From assembly GCA_016194305.1 (NCBI GenBank), contig JACQBW010000007.1:1-64000 (forward strand): a stretch of DNA of 64,000 nt, read 5' to 3'. Each line of letters starts with the position of its first letter. Positions within the stretch are counted from its first letter, which is position 1. This document shows positions 28,494 through 37,642 of this stretch, in pieces. The notes under the pieces were generated by a model, which made no database searches, was not told where the DNA came from, and was given only the letters and a program-made list of their open reading frames with translations. The position numbers and the translations under genes are program-made. The stretch comes from Nitrospirota bacterium. Lineage in GTDB: Bacteria > Nitrospirota > Nitrospiria > JACQBW01.

Positions 28494-29345
28494 ATTCTCA
28501 CGGGGATCGCGCTCGGACTCCTCTCTGCGCTCGCATGGGGAACCGGGGATTTTATCGCCAAAAGAGCCGTTGATCGCATCGGCCCGTTTCAAACGCTCTT
28601 CTATATGTTTTCGGTTGGAGCGGTCGTTCTCGGACTCTTGACCTTTATGATGATCGGTCGCGTCCAGTCGTTCGATCGGAATCTGCTCATTCTGAACCTG
28701 ATCTCGTCCCTGCTCTGCGTTCTCGGCTATTTCTTTCTCTATTATGGATTCCAAATTGGTACGCTTTCCGTTGTCTCAACCATCACCGCTGGAGGAACAA
28801 TCGTCCCGGTTCTCTTCTCCCTCTATTTTCTCAAGGAATGGCCAACGCTTTCGCAGTTTATCGGAATCGGTTTGATTACGGGCGGGGTTGTTCTTGTTTC
28901 TTTCAAAGGAACGGCTTCGAATTTGAGCCAGAAGGCAATTCTGGGCGTTTTTCCTGCGGTTCTTTCATCCCTCTTTTTTGGATCTTATGTTATTCTGGTT
29001 AAACTAGTCAGCGAAAAAACAGGTCCCGTATTACCTGTATTTGTCGTAAGAGGCATGGGGGTCATTTTAATGGGATCCCTCTTGATTCACCGGAAAGAGA
29101 CGCGTTTCCCTCCCAGGCCCGTCTGGAAGTACCTCGTGGCAATCGGCCTTCTGGATGCGCTCGCATTTCTGGCATTTACGATCGGAATCAATAAGGCCCT
29201 TGTCTCCGTTGTTTCACCCTTGTCAAGCATGTTTACTCTGGTCACCGTAGCGCTTGCCCATTTTATCCTCAAAGAAAAACTGGCCTCCCACCAAATCTAC
29301 GGCTTCTGGTCGGTTCTATTCGGCGTTCTTACTCTTTCGATATAA
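28494..29345 (+). CDS. EamA/DMT-family transporter, probable ATT start
   Basis: About 283 aa if it starts at ATT 28494. The frame before the first ATG (28605) encodes a clear first membrane helix (LTGIALGLLSALAWGTGDF, then AKRAVDRIGPF) that family members need. AAGGAG at 28483-28488 lies 5 nt before the ATT, and no ATG, GTG or TTG occurs in this stretch. Ten hydrophobic helices follow in two EamA repeats (~5-135 and ~145-280; GLITGGVVLVSFKG and LKEKLASHQIYGFWSVLFGV). The substrate is unknown. The 3' end overlaps the convergent thiD by 30 bp. Confidence 0.85.
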   Translation: MLTGIALGLLSALAWGTGDFIAKRAVDRIGPFQTLFYMFSVGAVVLGLLTFMMIGRVQSFDRNLLILNLISSLLCVLGYFFLYYGFQIGTLSVVSTITAGGTIVPVLFSLYFLKEWPTLSQFIGIGLITGGVVLVSFKGTASNLSQKAILGVFPAVLSSLFFGSYVILVKLVSEKTGPVLPVFVVRGMGVILMGSLLIHRKETRFPPRPVWKYLVAIGLLDALAFLAFTIGINKALVSVVSPLSSMFTLVTVALAHFILKEKLASHQIYGFWSVLFGVLTLSI

Positions 29346-30125
29346 GGGAACGGGATCATGAAACAGATTAAGCGGGAACGATCCTTTTCCGACCGGGCTG
29401 GAATTGCGAATAGCCTGATGCACGAAGTGATGGGCCTCTTCTACGGCCATCTCGACAGTATGACCTCTGGCTAAACACGCGGCAATTGCAGAAGAGAAAA
29501 CACATCCCGCGCCATGCACTTTTTTCTGAATTTTGGGACTTGTCCATTTTTGAAATGATTCGCCGTCATAGAGAAGATCCACTGCTTCTTCAGCAAGGTG
29601 CCCCCCTTTGATGAGAACAAATTTCGGGCCGAATTCATAGATTATTTTTGCCGCCGACTCCATCTCCTCAATGGAATTGACAGACGTACTGGTCAGTACC
29701 GAGGCCTCTTTCAGATTGGGTGTCACGATCAAGGCTGACGGAAAAATCAGTTTCTTGAGCGACTCGACGCCTTTCTCTTCCAGGAGGCGAAAGCCGGACG
29801 TGGATCGAATAACCGGGTCAACGATTAATCGCTTGGGACGATATTTGGAAAATGCGTGATGGAGTCTCTCGATATTTTCGCTTGAAAACAGCATTCCCAA
29901 TTTTACCGCATCAATAGAAACGTCTTCAAAAAGAGGATGGAGCTGTTTTTCAAACAGGTCTGGGGGTATCGCGACCACTTCAAATACCCCGGTACTGTTT
30001 TGAATCGTCAGTGCCGTAGGTACTGCCATGCCGTAAACTTCAAAACAGGCAAACGTTTTCAAATCAGCCTGAATGCCAGCGCCTCCGGAAGGATCTGAAC
30101 CTGCAATGGATAAACATGTTCTCAT
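29316..30125 (-). CDS. thiD: Hydroxymethylpyrimidine/phosphomethylpyrimidine kinase
   Basis: 269 aa. It phosphorylates HMP and HMP-P for thiamin synthesis. Ribokinase-fold blocks are SIAGSDPSGGAGIQADLKTF at the start, VDPVIRSTSG near 105, LIKGGHLAEEAVDLLYDG near 190 and the anion-hole motif HGAGCVFSSAIAACLARG near 213. It is last in the apparent run from the proteasome operon, 27 nt after the metallopeptidase gene. The other thi genes are 8 kb upstream on the same strand. Confidence 0.95.
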   Translation of the reverse strand: MRTCLSIAGSDPSGGAGIQADLKTFACFEVYGMAVPTALTIQNSTGVFEVVAIPPDLFEKQLHPLFEDVSIDAVKLGMLFSSENIERLHHAFSKYRPKRLIVDPVIRSTSGFRLLEEKGVESLKKLIFPSALIVTPNLKEASVLTSTSVNSIEEMESAAKIIYEFGPKFVLIKGGHLAEEAVDLLYDGESFQKWTSPKIQKKVHGAGCVFSSAIAACLARGHTVEMAVEEAHHFVHQAIRNSSPVGKGSFPLNLFHDPVPLYRKSKNAE

Positions 30126-30152
30126 TTGGATTTTCTTCGTCCTGCGACTGGT

Positions 30153-31010
30153 TTAAGACGTCTCCAGTTTTAAATTGAGCAGCGAAAAGGGATTGACCCG
30201 GGCTCCATTGATCAACAATCCCCAGTGAAGATGTGGTCCTGTGGCTCTCCCGGTATGTCCCACCCATCCAATTTGCGTTCCTTTATTGACTTTTTGGCCT
30301 TTCCTGACTTTCGCCTGATATAAATGAAAATATTCAGTAAAGAGTCCCTGCCCGTGATCGATAATGACCCCTCTTCCGCTGAAAAAGTGATTCACCACGC
30401 CGACCACGATCCCGTCATTTGAAGCCACAACCGGTGTTTTTTCAGGGGCCGCAATATCCTCTCCGCTATGGGGATTTCTCGCCTCTCCGTTAAAAACCCT
30501 CCGGGATCCAAATCGCCCTTCTTGAACCCCTTGCACAGGAATAATGAAGTTTCCATTCCATACTTTTTTCTCAGTAACAACCGAAAAAATTTCATGCAAT
30601 TCATTTTTCTCCCGATTCACCCTTTTGAGTTGGCGAGGCGAGGGATTGACGAATCGTGACGGAACCTTTACTTCCTGGCGTTCAAATTTATTAGGCCTCA
30701 CCTGGATCCGGACCAGATTCTCGTTGCTGGAAAAATCGGTGAGCTGTTCTTCGGAGATCTTTTCGTCCAGATCCACCCCGATGATCGCCCCGAAGACATT
30801 TTCATCCTGGAGCCGGTTAAAATAAATGGTCTTTCCCAAAAACTTTCCTTTCCGGGTTCCTTCATTTCCGGGAAGTGGAATCTTTAAATAGGTTGCTTCA
30901 CCTTGTTTCAGTTCGATGGCAGGGGGAGACGACATTTCGGCAAAGGTCGGAAGAACTCGCAAAAGTGCGACCCCCAGGACAGCCGTGATCAGAAATAAAT
31001 AGATTTTCAT
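30153..31010 (-). CDS. M23-family (LytM) peptidoglycan metallopeptidase
   Basis: 285 aa with a signal peptide or N-terminal anchor (MKIYLFLITAVLGVALLRVL). Beta-rich residues ~30-150 precede the M23 domain at ~165-280. Zinc ligands are visible in NPHSGEDIAAP (His and Asp) and GPHLHWGLL (HLH). The enzyme should cut peptide cross-links in the cell wall. It starts 9 nt after pafA ends, so it is likely co-transcribed with the proteasome genes. Confidence 0.93.
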   Translation of the reverse strand: MKIYLFLITAVLGVALLRVLPTFAEMSSPPAIELKQGEATYLKIPLPGNEGTRKGKFLGKTIYFNRLQDENVFGAIIGVDLDEKISEEQLTDFSSNENLVRIQVRPNKFERQEVKVPSRFVNPSPRQLKRVNREKNELHEIFSVVTEKKVWNGNFIIPVQGVQEGRFGSRRVFNGEARNPHSGEDIAAPEKTPVVASNDGIVVGVVNHFFSGRGVIIDHGQGLFTEYFHLYQAKVRKGQKVNKGTQIGWVGHTGRATGPHLHWGLLINGARVNPFSLLNLKLETS

Positions 31011-31019
31011 TTTAAAGGA

Positions 31020-32426
31020 TCAGGAGGAGAGGGATTCAGACGCAATTAATTCACTCACCCGCCGATTCACCGGCGAAAAGGGATCCATGCACAATATCGT
31101 CTCTTCCCAATAGCCATTTAATTTTAAATAGGTCCAGTCCACCGTATACGAACGGTTTTTTTCTTTGGCAAATTTGATAAAGTCTCCCCGGACTTTCGCG
31201 CGGGTCGTTTGGGGAGGAACCAGCATCGCCTGATCAATCGCCAGATCGGTAGACAGTCTCTTGATAAAGCCCTGTTTGTCTAACAGGTGATAAAGTCCTC
31301 TTTCTCGCTTGATATCATGATATTGAAGATCGATTAAAGCCACTCGGGGATCTTCCCAGCCGCATTCCTTACGATCCATATAGTTTTCGATCAAACAGAG
31401 CTTTGCAACCCAGTCAATCTCACGGGATAGCTTTCTCGGCTCTTCTTCCAGCTGATCCAGGATATATCCCCACTTTTCCAGAATCTCTTCCTCCTCCTTG
31501 GAGGCTTCGCCATGATCGAGATATTCCTTGGCTTTTTCGAGGTAGATCCTCTGAATTTCAATCGAAGAATACTCTTTTCCGTTTTCCAGTTTGACTTTCT
31601 TCTTGAGAGTTGTGTCTCGCGATATTTCCCGGATGGCTTTAACCGGATCGTCCATCTCCATACCCACTACGCCGAATCCGGCTTCGATCATCGACAAAAC
31701 AAGAGAAGTGATTCCGACTTTGAGGTAGGTCGTGTATTCCGACATATTGGAATCGCCGACAATGATATGAAGTCGTCTGTACTTCTCAGCGTCGGCGTGG
31801 GGCTCGTCCCTCGTATTGATAATACTCCTGGAGGAGGTCGTTGACGAGGATGTTTTCTCATGAATATGCTGGGCTCTTTGAGAAATAAAATAATGGCCCT
31901 TCCCGGATATTTTCAGGACCTTTCCAGCGCCCGAAAAAATTTGTCGCGTTACAAAAAATGGGATGAGTTGTTCCGTAACTTTCCAGAAATCAACATCTCT
32001 GACCATCAGATAGTTCTCGTGGCAGCCGTAGGTATTCCCCATCGAGTCCGTATTATTCTTGAAGATATAAATGTCTCCGGAGAGCCCCTCTTCCTTCAAT
32101 CGGTTTTCAGCTTCGGGAAGGCACGCCTCCAATAACCGCTCTCCTGCTTTGTCATGCACAACCAGATCATAGAGGGAATTGCATTCGGGCGTGGAATATT
32201 CCGGATGACATCCGGTATCCTGATAAAATCGGGCACCATTTTGAAGAAAGGCGTTGGAGGGCCAGCTGTTGGGAATTAATCCTTCAAAAATATATCCTAA
32301 AACCTTTTCAAGCGGGAGATAAATCCGTCCATTCGGGGAAAAAATAAGCCCATATTCGTTTTCCAATCCAAAAATTCTATTCTTCATTCCATAAAAGACC
32401 GCATGCCGGACATCAGGATTCTTCAA
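31020..32426 (-). CDS. pafA: Pup-protein ligase
   Basis: 468 aa from a TTG start; a start at ATG 32387 (455 aa, MKNRIFGLENEYG) matches the usual PafA N-terminus better but lacks an SD. It joins the C-terminal Glu of Pup to lysines of target proteins. Glutamine-synthetase-like blocks are ENEYG, HPEYSTPECNS, FKNNTDSMGNTYGCHENYL, NTRDEPHADAEKYRRLH and the VGDSNMSEYTTYLKVG block. It lacks the Dop-specific N-terminal insert found in the related gene at 34274. The start is 28 nt after prcA. Confidence 0.93.
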   Translation of the reverse strand: MKNPDVRHAVFYGMKNRIFGLENEYGLIFSPNGRIYLPLEKVLGYIFEGLIPNSWPSNAFLQNGARFYQDTGCHPEYSTPECNSLYDLVVHDKAGERLLEACLPEAENRLKEEGLSGDIYIFKNNTDSMGNTYGCHENYLMVRDVDFWKVTEQLIPFFVTRQIFSGAGKVLKISGKGHYFISQRAQHIHEKTSSSTTSSRSIINTRDEPHADAEKYRRLHIIVGDSNMSEYTTYLKVGITSLVLSMIEAGFGVVGMEMDDPVKAIREISRDTTLKKKVKLENGKEYSSIEIQRIYLEKAKEYLDHGEASKEEEEILEKWGYILDQLEEEPRKLSREIDWVAKLCLIENYMDRKECGWEDPRVALIDLQYHDIKRERGLYHLLDKQGFIKRLSTDLAIDQAMLVPPQTTRAKVRGDFIKFAKEKNRSYTVDWTYLKLNGYWEETILCMDPFSPVNRRVSELIASESLSS

Positions 32427-32453
32427 AGATCCTTCACGATCTTCTCCCCCGTT

Positions 32454-33140
32454 TCATTTTTCCTTTGAAAATTTCTTAATTTCTTCTGTGGAAAGCCTTC
32501 TAAATTTGCGTCCGCTTCTTTTGCGATCCAAAAGCGCTACTTCGATTCCCTGGATATTGAGTTTTTGCTGATCAATACTTTCCAGGGATTCCAAAGCCAG
32601 GTTAAAAGCTTTCTTGATCGTGAGGTCAGACGATACTTTCGATTTCAGATCGCTTTTTATTTCCTCTGCTTTTCCGCCAATAACGGTAAACCCCTTCTCA
32701 TCCGATATGCTCCCATCGAAGTCGATCCGATAGATTTCACTCGCCCCGTCCCCTTCTGAAATGGCCACCACCAGAATCTCCACTTCCAAAGGTTTAACCT
32801 CCTGGCTGAATATCGTTCCGAGTGACTGTGAATAGGCATTGGCAAGTGATTTTGCCGTGACATCTTCCCTGCTGTACATGTATCCCTTCAAATCCGCATG
32901 GCGGATACCGGCCTTTCTCAAATTTTCAAATTCGCTGTATTTCCCGGCACCTGCAAAAGCGATATTGTCATAAATTTCAGATATTTTGTTTAACGAACTG
33001 CTCGGATTGTCGGCAACAAACAGTACCCCTTGATCAAATTCCAAGACCACAATGGAGCGGCCCTTTGCGATCCCCTTCTTCGCATATTCCGCCTTGTCTT
33101 GCATGAGCTGTTCGGGAGAGACATAATAGGGCACAGGCAT
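32454..33140 (-). CDS. prcA: Proteasome alpha subunit
   Basis: 228 aa. The alpha rings gate the 20S core. The N-terminal gate region (MPVPYYVSPEQLMQDKAEYA) and IAKGRSIVVLEFDQGVLFVAD are typical of bacterial PrcA, and there is no N-terminal Thr after processing. It begins 1 nt after prcB ends. The Lys-rich C-terminus has no further domain. Confidence 0.95.
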   Translation of the reverse strand: MPVPYYVSPEQLMQDKAEYAKKGIAKGRSIVVLEFDQGVLFVADNPSSSLNKISEIYDNIAFAGAGKYSEFENLRKAGIRHADLKGYMYSREDVTAKSLANAYSQSLGTIFSQEVKPLEVEILVVAISEGDGASEIYRIDFDGSISDEKGFTVIGGKAEEIKSDLKSKVSSDLTIKKAFNLALESLESIDQQKLNIQGIEVALLDRKRSGRKFRRLSTEEIKKFSKEK

Positions 33141-33141
33141 A

Positions 33142-33936
33142 TTAATTCTCCTTGGAGTGATCCAATAAAGATTCCAGTAAGCTCTTCATTCTGTCATCGG
33201 AAACTTCAGAAATTCCTTCTTTCTTGATGACATTCATGATTGGATAGATTCCTCTAATCAGGTCCGGCCCTCCGGTCGCGGAGTCTTCTTCCGACGCATC
33301 GTATAGAGCGCTCACTGCGATACGAATCGCCTGTTCCTGAGACAGGTTTTTGCGATACATTTTCTTGATACTGTTCTTGGCGTCCTTGCCGCCTGAGCCT
33401 GTACTATAATATTCGGCTTCCTCGTAACGCCCTCCTGTAATGTCATATTTAAATATTCGTCCTTCATTTCTTTTCAAATCATATCCGGCAAAAATAGGAA
33501 TGACAATCAGGCCCTGGAAGGCCAGCGGGAGATTCGCCTTGATCATTTCACCCAATTTGTTCGCCTTTCCTTCAAGGGTCAGTGACGACCCTTCGAGTTT
33601 CTCATAATGTTCAATTTCAGTTTTAAAAAGCCTTACCATATCGATGCAGGGGCCTGCCGCTCCGCTGATCCCCATCGCAGAGAAGTCGTCCGTTTTGAAG
33701 ATTTTCTTCATGGTTCTGTCTGCGATCTGGTGACCTTCGGTCGCCCGCCGGTCGCCCGCAATGACCACGCCGTCCGCATATTTTAAAGCCAATATGGTGG
33801 TTCCATGTATGAACGAAGGTGAGGAACCTGAATCGGGTCCGGAATGAAGATAAGGTTGCTCGAGAAGATGAGGATGTTGTTTGGTTAAAAATTGGTAAAA
33901 ACTTGAGCTGTGATCATCAAACTCAAAGTTTTTCAC
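33142..33936 (-). CDS. prcB: Proteasome beta subunit
   Basis: 264 aa, GTG start. A 45-residue propeptide ends at HG, exposing the nucleophile Thr46 (TTILALKYADGVVIAGDRRAT); the catalytic Asp and Lys are at the usual places (DRRAT, and Lys in MKKIFKTDD). The GTG shares its first base region with the pup stop (TAGTG). Its Shine-Dalgarno GGAGGAG is the very sequence that encodes the GGE tail of Pup. Confidence 0.96.
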   Translation of the reverse strand: MKNFEFDDHSSSFYQFLTKQHPHLLEQPYLHSGPDSGSSPSFIHGTTILALKYADGVVIAGDRRATEGHQIADRTMKKIFKTDDFSAMGISGAAGPCIDMVRLFKTEIEHYEKLEGSSLTLEGKANKLGEMIKANLPLAFQGLIVIPIFAGYDLKRNEGRIFKYDITGGRYEEAEYYSTGSGGKDAKNSIKKMYRKNLSQEQAIRIAVSALYDASEEDSATGGPDLIRGIYPIMNVIKKEGISEVSDDRMKSLLESLLDHSKEN

Positions 33937-34136
33937 TATTCTCCTCCTTTTTGGACGTAGTTTTTAACAAATTCTTCCGCATTCTCTTCAAGGACATCAT
34001 CAATTTTATCCATTAATTTGTCCAGATCTTCTTTAATCTTCTTACCCTTCTCAACCGCACTGGCATTTGGAGCGGAAGTTTCATCTTTCTTTTCAGACTC
34101 TTTCTTCTTATCCTGTTTTTTTTCCTGCCTGGCCAT
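33936..34136 (-). CDS. pup: Prokaryotic ubiquitin-like protein Pup
   Basis: 66 aa. The N-terminal half is Lys/Glu-rich and disordered (MARQEKKQDKKKESEKKDE). The C-terminal half is the coiled-coil segment that binds the ATPase (KIKEDLDKLMDKIDDVLEENA), followed by FVKNYVQKGGE. It ends in GGE, the ligation-ready form, rather than GGQ, so it needs no deamidation before PafA acts. AAGGGGG precedes the start. Confidence 0.96.
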   Translation of the reverse strand: MARQEKKQDKKKESEKKDETSAPNASAVEKGKKIKEDLDKLMDKIDDVLEENAEEFVKNYVQKGGE

Positions 34137-34273
34137 TGCAATTCACCCCCTTCCGATACAATTCAGGGACATCGCTGAGCTCACCTGAACGCTGCACTCT
34201 TTCTGGTCCTGTTGTTTCTCCCAGCCGGTCACCCGCCGCGAAATTCGAAACGGAAAATGTCCCGAACATCCTG

Positions 34274-35758
34274 CTAGGAATTTTGAGCAAGGTAACCCAG
34301 TAACTCCTTTGCCGTGTGGGAGGAGTTCATGATCTTTTCAACCAGAGGCCGCGTTCCCCTGAATGGGTCCATGAGTGGAATTTTTTTGATCTCTGCATTC
34401 CCCACATCGAACAAAACTGAAGTCCAGCTGGCGGAATAAATTTCTTTGGGGAATTTCTTAAGGCAGGTTCCCCGAAAATAGGCGCGGGTCCCTTCCGGCG
34501 GCATTTCCATCGCCCGTATGATTTCTTCCTCTGTCAATAGGCGGTTCACAAATCCGCCTCTCTCCAGTGCATAATAAATCCCCTTTTCTTGAGAAATGTC
34601 ATGATATTGCAAGTCGAGGAGTGAAACTCTCGGATCGTTCCAGTCGCACTTTTTCTTTTCTATGTACGAATCAATCATCTCTTTTTTAATCAACCAGTCA
34701 ATTTCTTTCGAAAGCAGGGAAGGGTCTTCCTCAAGCTGATCCAAGACGATTCCCCACTTATCAATAACTTCCTTCGCATATCCCTGCGATTCACCCCTGA
34801 AAAGATTCTTCGCTCTCTCAAGATAAACCCTTTGAATCTGGATGGCTGTCATTTCCCGGCCATCTTTCAACCGGATCTTCTCCTTTAAAGTCAAGTCGCG
34901 TGAAATGTTTTTTATTGCCTTCACGGGATTTTCCAGAGACATGCCAAACTCTTCACTCTCTTCCTCAATCACAGAAAGGATGGTCAACAAGGTCCCCACT
35001 TTAAGATAAATGCAGATCTCCGACATATTGGAATCGCCGACAATCACGTGAAGCCTTCTGTATCTGGAAGGATCGGAATGGGGTTCATCCCGCGTATTCA
35101 TAATCGGCCTTTTCACCATGGTATTCAGATCGACCAGGACCTCAAAAAAATCGGCTCTCTGGGATATCTGGTAGGGTACCGGGTCGGAATGATTTTCACT
35201 CCCCACCTTTCCTGCGCCCGTATAGATTTGGCGTGTAACCAGGAAGGGCACCAGTTCCGTAAGAAGACGGTCAAAGGGAATCTTTCGCTCTACGAGGTAA
35301 TTTTCATGATAACCGTAGCTGTTACCTTTGCCATCCGTATTATTCTTGTAAAGTACGATTCTTCTTTCCTTTCGGTGAGTCCTGTTGCTGGTTTCCCTGC
35401 TGAGTTCCAGGATTCGTTCTCCTGCCTTTTCATAAGCGACCACTTCGCGGGGTGTCAGGCATTCCGGCGTGGAAAATTCAGGATGAGCCCCATCGACATA
35501 AAGTCTTCCCCCGTTAAACATCAACTTATTCAGGAGACGGTTATAGTCAGGCCCGGGTCGTTCCTTTTCTCCGTCGATCTCAAATCCCCGCGCGTCATTG
35601 AGCGGATTTTCGTTCTCATAATCCCATAAAATGTGTGTGGCGGGAAGCAGGGGACAGCTTCCTACAACCGAAAGAGAATTGCTCACCGGATCTGAAGAAA
35701 CATCATCCAACGCGACAATGCCATATTCGGTTTCTGTTCCCACAATTCTTGTTTTCAT
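34274..35758 (-). CDS. dop: Depupylase / Pup deamidase
   Basis: 494 aa. It is a PafA paralogue that removes Pup from substrates. It has TETEYGIV at the start, the Dop-specific insert (residues ~35-75, LWDYENENPLNDARGFE), HPEFSTPECLTPREV, YKNNTDGKGNSYGYHENYL, NTRDEPHSDPSRYRRLH and VGDSNMSEICIYLKVG. As Pup here already ends in Glu, its main job is presumably depupylation, not deamidation. The start overlaps the ATPase stop (ATGA). A 137-bp gap with no gene separates it from pup. Confidence 0.94.
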   Translation of the reverse strand: MKTRIVGTETEYGIVALDDVSSDPVSNSLSVVGSCPLLPATHILWDYENENPLNDARGFEIDGEKERPGPDYNRLLNKLMFNGGRLYVDGAHPEFSTPECLTPREVVAYEKAGERILELSRETSNRTHRKERRIVLYKNNTDGKGNSYGYHENYLVERKIPFDRLLTELVPFLVTRQIYTGAGKVGSENHSDPVPYQISQRADFFEVLVDLNTMVKRPIMNTRDEPHSDPSRYRRLHVIVGDSNMSEICIYLKVGTLLTILSVIEEESEEFGMSLENPVKAIKNISRDLTLKEKIRLKDGREMTAIQIQRVYLERAKNLFRGESQGYAKEVIDKWGIVLDQLEEDPSLLSKEIDWLIKKEMIDSYIEKKKCDWNDPRVSLLDLQYHDISQEKGIYYALERGGFVNRLLTEEEIIRAMEMPPEGTRAYFRGTCLKKFPKEIYSASWTSVLFDVGNAEIKKIPLMDPFRGTRPLVEKIMNSSHTAKELLGYLAQNS

Positions 35759-37521
35759 AAATAGTGGCCTGTCTTGACCGTTTCGATTTTTCTCGATTCA
35801 CTTGGTTTTCCGCTAATCGTCCGGACATGTACTATTTTTTCACTTTTCCGCGCGGCTATTTTTGCCCAATCGTCAGGATTAGTCGTGTTGGGAAGGTCCT
35901 CATTTTCTTTAAATTCATCTTTCATTCCCTGTATCAAATCCTGAAGTTTGATTCCTTTTTCACCTGAAATAATCATCCGCTTGACCGCATATTTTTTCGC
36001 GCGCGACACGATCCCTTCAATCATGGCTCCGCTCGCAAAATCCTTGAAATACAAGGTTTCTTTTTCGCCATTGGCATACGTCACTTCAAGGAACTTGTTC
36101 TCTTCAGAGGTTTTATAGAAATATTCGACCGCCTCATGGATTAATCTGGCAACAGTCGCATCTTTCTTTCCTCCGTCTCTTGCAAGCTCTTCCTCGTGAT
36201 AAGGAAGATCCGGAATCAGATATTTGAAGAATATATCTTTCGCGGCCTCTTTATTGGGCCGGTCAATTTTTATCTTGATATCCAGTCTTCCCGGTCTGAG
36301 AATGGCCGGATCAATTAAATCCTGGCGATTGCTTGCACCAATCACAATCACATTCCTCAATTTTTCGATACCGTCAATTTCAGAAAGAAATTGCGGAACG
36401 ATGGTCGCCTCCATGTCGGAGGAGATGCCGGAGCCTCTCGTTCGGAAGAGTGAGTCCATTTCGTCAAAAAATACCACAACGGGAATCCCATCCTGGGCCT
36501 TCTCCTTCGCCTTTTTAAAAACTTCCCGGATATGCCGTTCGCTTTCGCCCACATACTTATTCAAGAGCTCCGGCCCTTTGACATGCAGGAAAAAGCTCTT
36601 GACCGCCTTTCCTAATTTTTGTTCTGTCCGTTTGGCTATTGATCGGGCCACCGCTTTCGCAATCAATGTTTTCCCGCATCCGGGAGGACCGTAAAGCAAT
36701 ACTCCTTTAGGCGGAGAAAGCCGGTGTTCCTTATAAAGTTCTGGATAAAGATAAGGAAGTTCTACAGCATCCTGAATAATTTCGAGTTGGTTTTTTAATC
36801 CACCGATATCTTCATAATTGGTATCAGGAACCTCTTCCAGAACCACTTCCTCAATTTCGGATTTCGGAAGTTTTTCGAGAAGATAACCTGATTTCATATC
36901 CAAAAGGACGTGATCTCCTACGCTTATTTTTTCTTTCAGGAGCGGATCCGCAATTTCAGCGACGCGCTCCTCATCAGCATGAAGCGACACCACGATTCGA
37001 TTGCTATCCAGGACATCTTTTACGCGCGCCACTTCACCTTGAAAATCAAAACCACTGGCTTCCACGACATTCAACACCTCATTCAAAACAAGCTGCTGAC
37101 CTTTTCTTAATTCAGACGGTTGAATGGAAGGATGAAGATTCACTTTCATTTTGCGTCCCGACACATAGACATCAATTGTTCCGTCACTGTTCAGATTTGA
37201 ATAAATGCCATAAGCAGATGGAGGTGCGCTCAATTTCTCGACTTCTTTTCGAAGGGCCGCAATCTGTTCTCTGGATTCCTCGATGATCGCAACCAGTTTC
37301 TCGTTCTGCTTCTGTGCCTGATCCAACTGGACTCGGGACAGGTGGGACTGATGAAGCTCCTCTTCTGCCGTTCTTAGCCGGCTTTCAAGCCGTTGGATCT
37401 CACTCTCGTATTCTTCCTTTTTGAGAGGCGGCGGGGCCTCACTGCCATTCAACTGTTCCGAAAGTTTCCTAATTATGGTGTTCTTAAAAGGATTTGCTTT
37501 TGATTTTTTTGAGTCACCCAT
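35755..37521 (-). CDS. arc: Proteasome-associated AAA+ ATPase (ARC/Mpa)
   Basis: 588 aa. The hexameric unfoldase feeds pupylated proteins to the 20S core. An N-terminal coiled coil (~35-95) that binds Pup is followed by tandem OB domains (~95-240) and an AAA domain with GPPGCGKT near 282, VVFFDEMDSLF near 350 and the arginine-finger region LRPGRLDIKIK near 405. The C-terminus is GHYL, matching the hydrophobic-Tyr-x type tail that docks on the alpha ring. It is first in the proteasome operon, 121 bp after thiE. Confidence 0.95.
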   Translation of the reverse strand: MGDSKKSKANPFKNTIIRKLSEQLNGSEAPPPLKKEEYESEIQRLESRLRTAEEELHQSHLSRVQLDQAQKQNEKLVAIIEESREQIAALRKEVEKLSAPPSAYGIYSNLNSDGTIDVYVSGRKMKVNLHPSIQPSELRKGQQLVLNEVLNVVEASGFDFQGEVARVKDVLDSNRIVVSLHADEERVAEIADPLLKEKISVGDHVLLDMKSGYLLEKLPKSEIEEVVLEEVPDTNYEDIGGLKNQLEIIQDAVELPYLYPELYKEHRLSPPKGVLLYGPPGCGKTLIAKAVARSIAKRTEQKLGKAVKSFFLHVKGPELLNKYVGESERHIREVFKKAKEKAQDGIPVVVFFDEMDSLFRTRGSGISSDMEATIVPQFLSEIDGIEKLRNVIVIGASNRQDLIDPAILRPGRLDIKIKIDRPNKEAAKDIFFKYLIPDLPYHEEELARDGGKKDATVARLIHEAVEYFYKTSEENKFLEVTYANGEKETLYFKDFASGAMIEGIVSRAKKYAVKRMIISGEKGIKLQDLIQGMKDEFKENEDLPNTTNPDDWAKIAARKSEKIVHVRTISGKPSESRKIETVKTGHYL

Positions 37522-37642
37522 CTTAGTTTCCTTTCACCCGCTTGATTGACGTCAACTTTTGTTATCGCCCATCCTTTGCCTACGATTTAATTCTAACACT
37601 GACACCGGAGTTGGTCAAACGCAAGCTGATATCAAATGCCAA

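Noticed and set aside
28443-28754. 103-aa minus-strand ORF opposite the EamA gene
   Set aside because: It is antisense to a clear membrane-protein frame and is very rich in charged residues, as expected from a shadow of hydrophobic codons.
34137-34273. Small gene in the gap between dop and pup
   Set aside because: The short plus- and minus-strand ORFs here lack ribosome sites and overlap the flanking genes.
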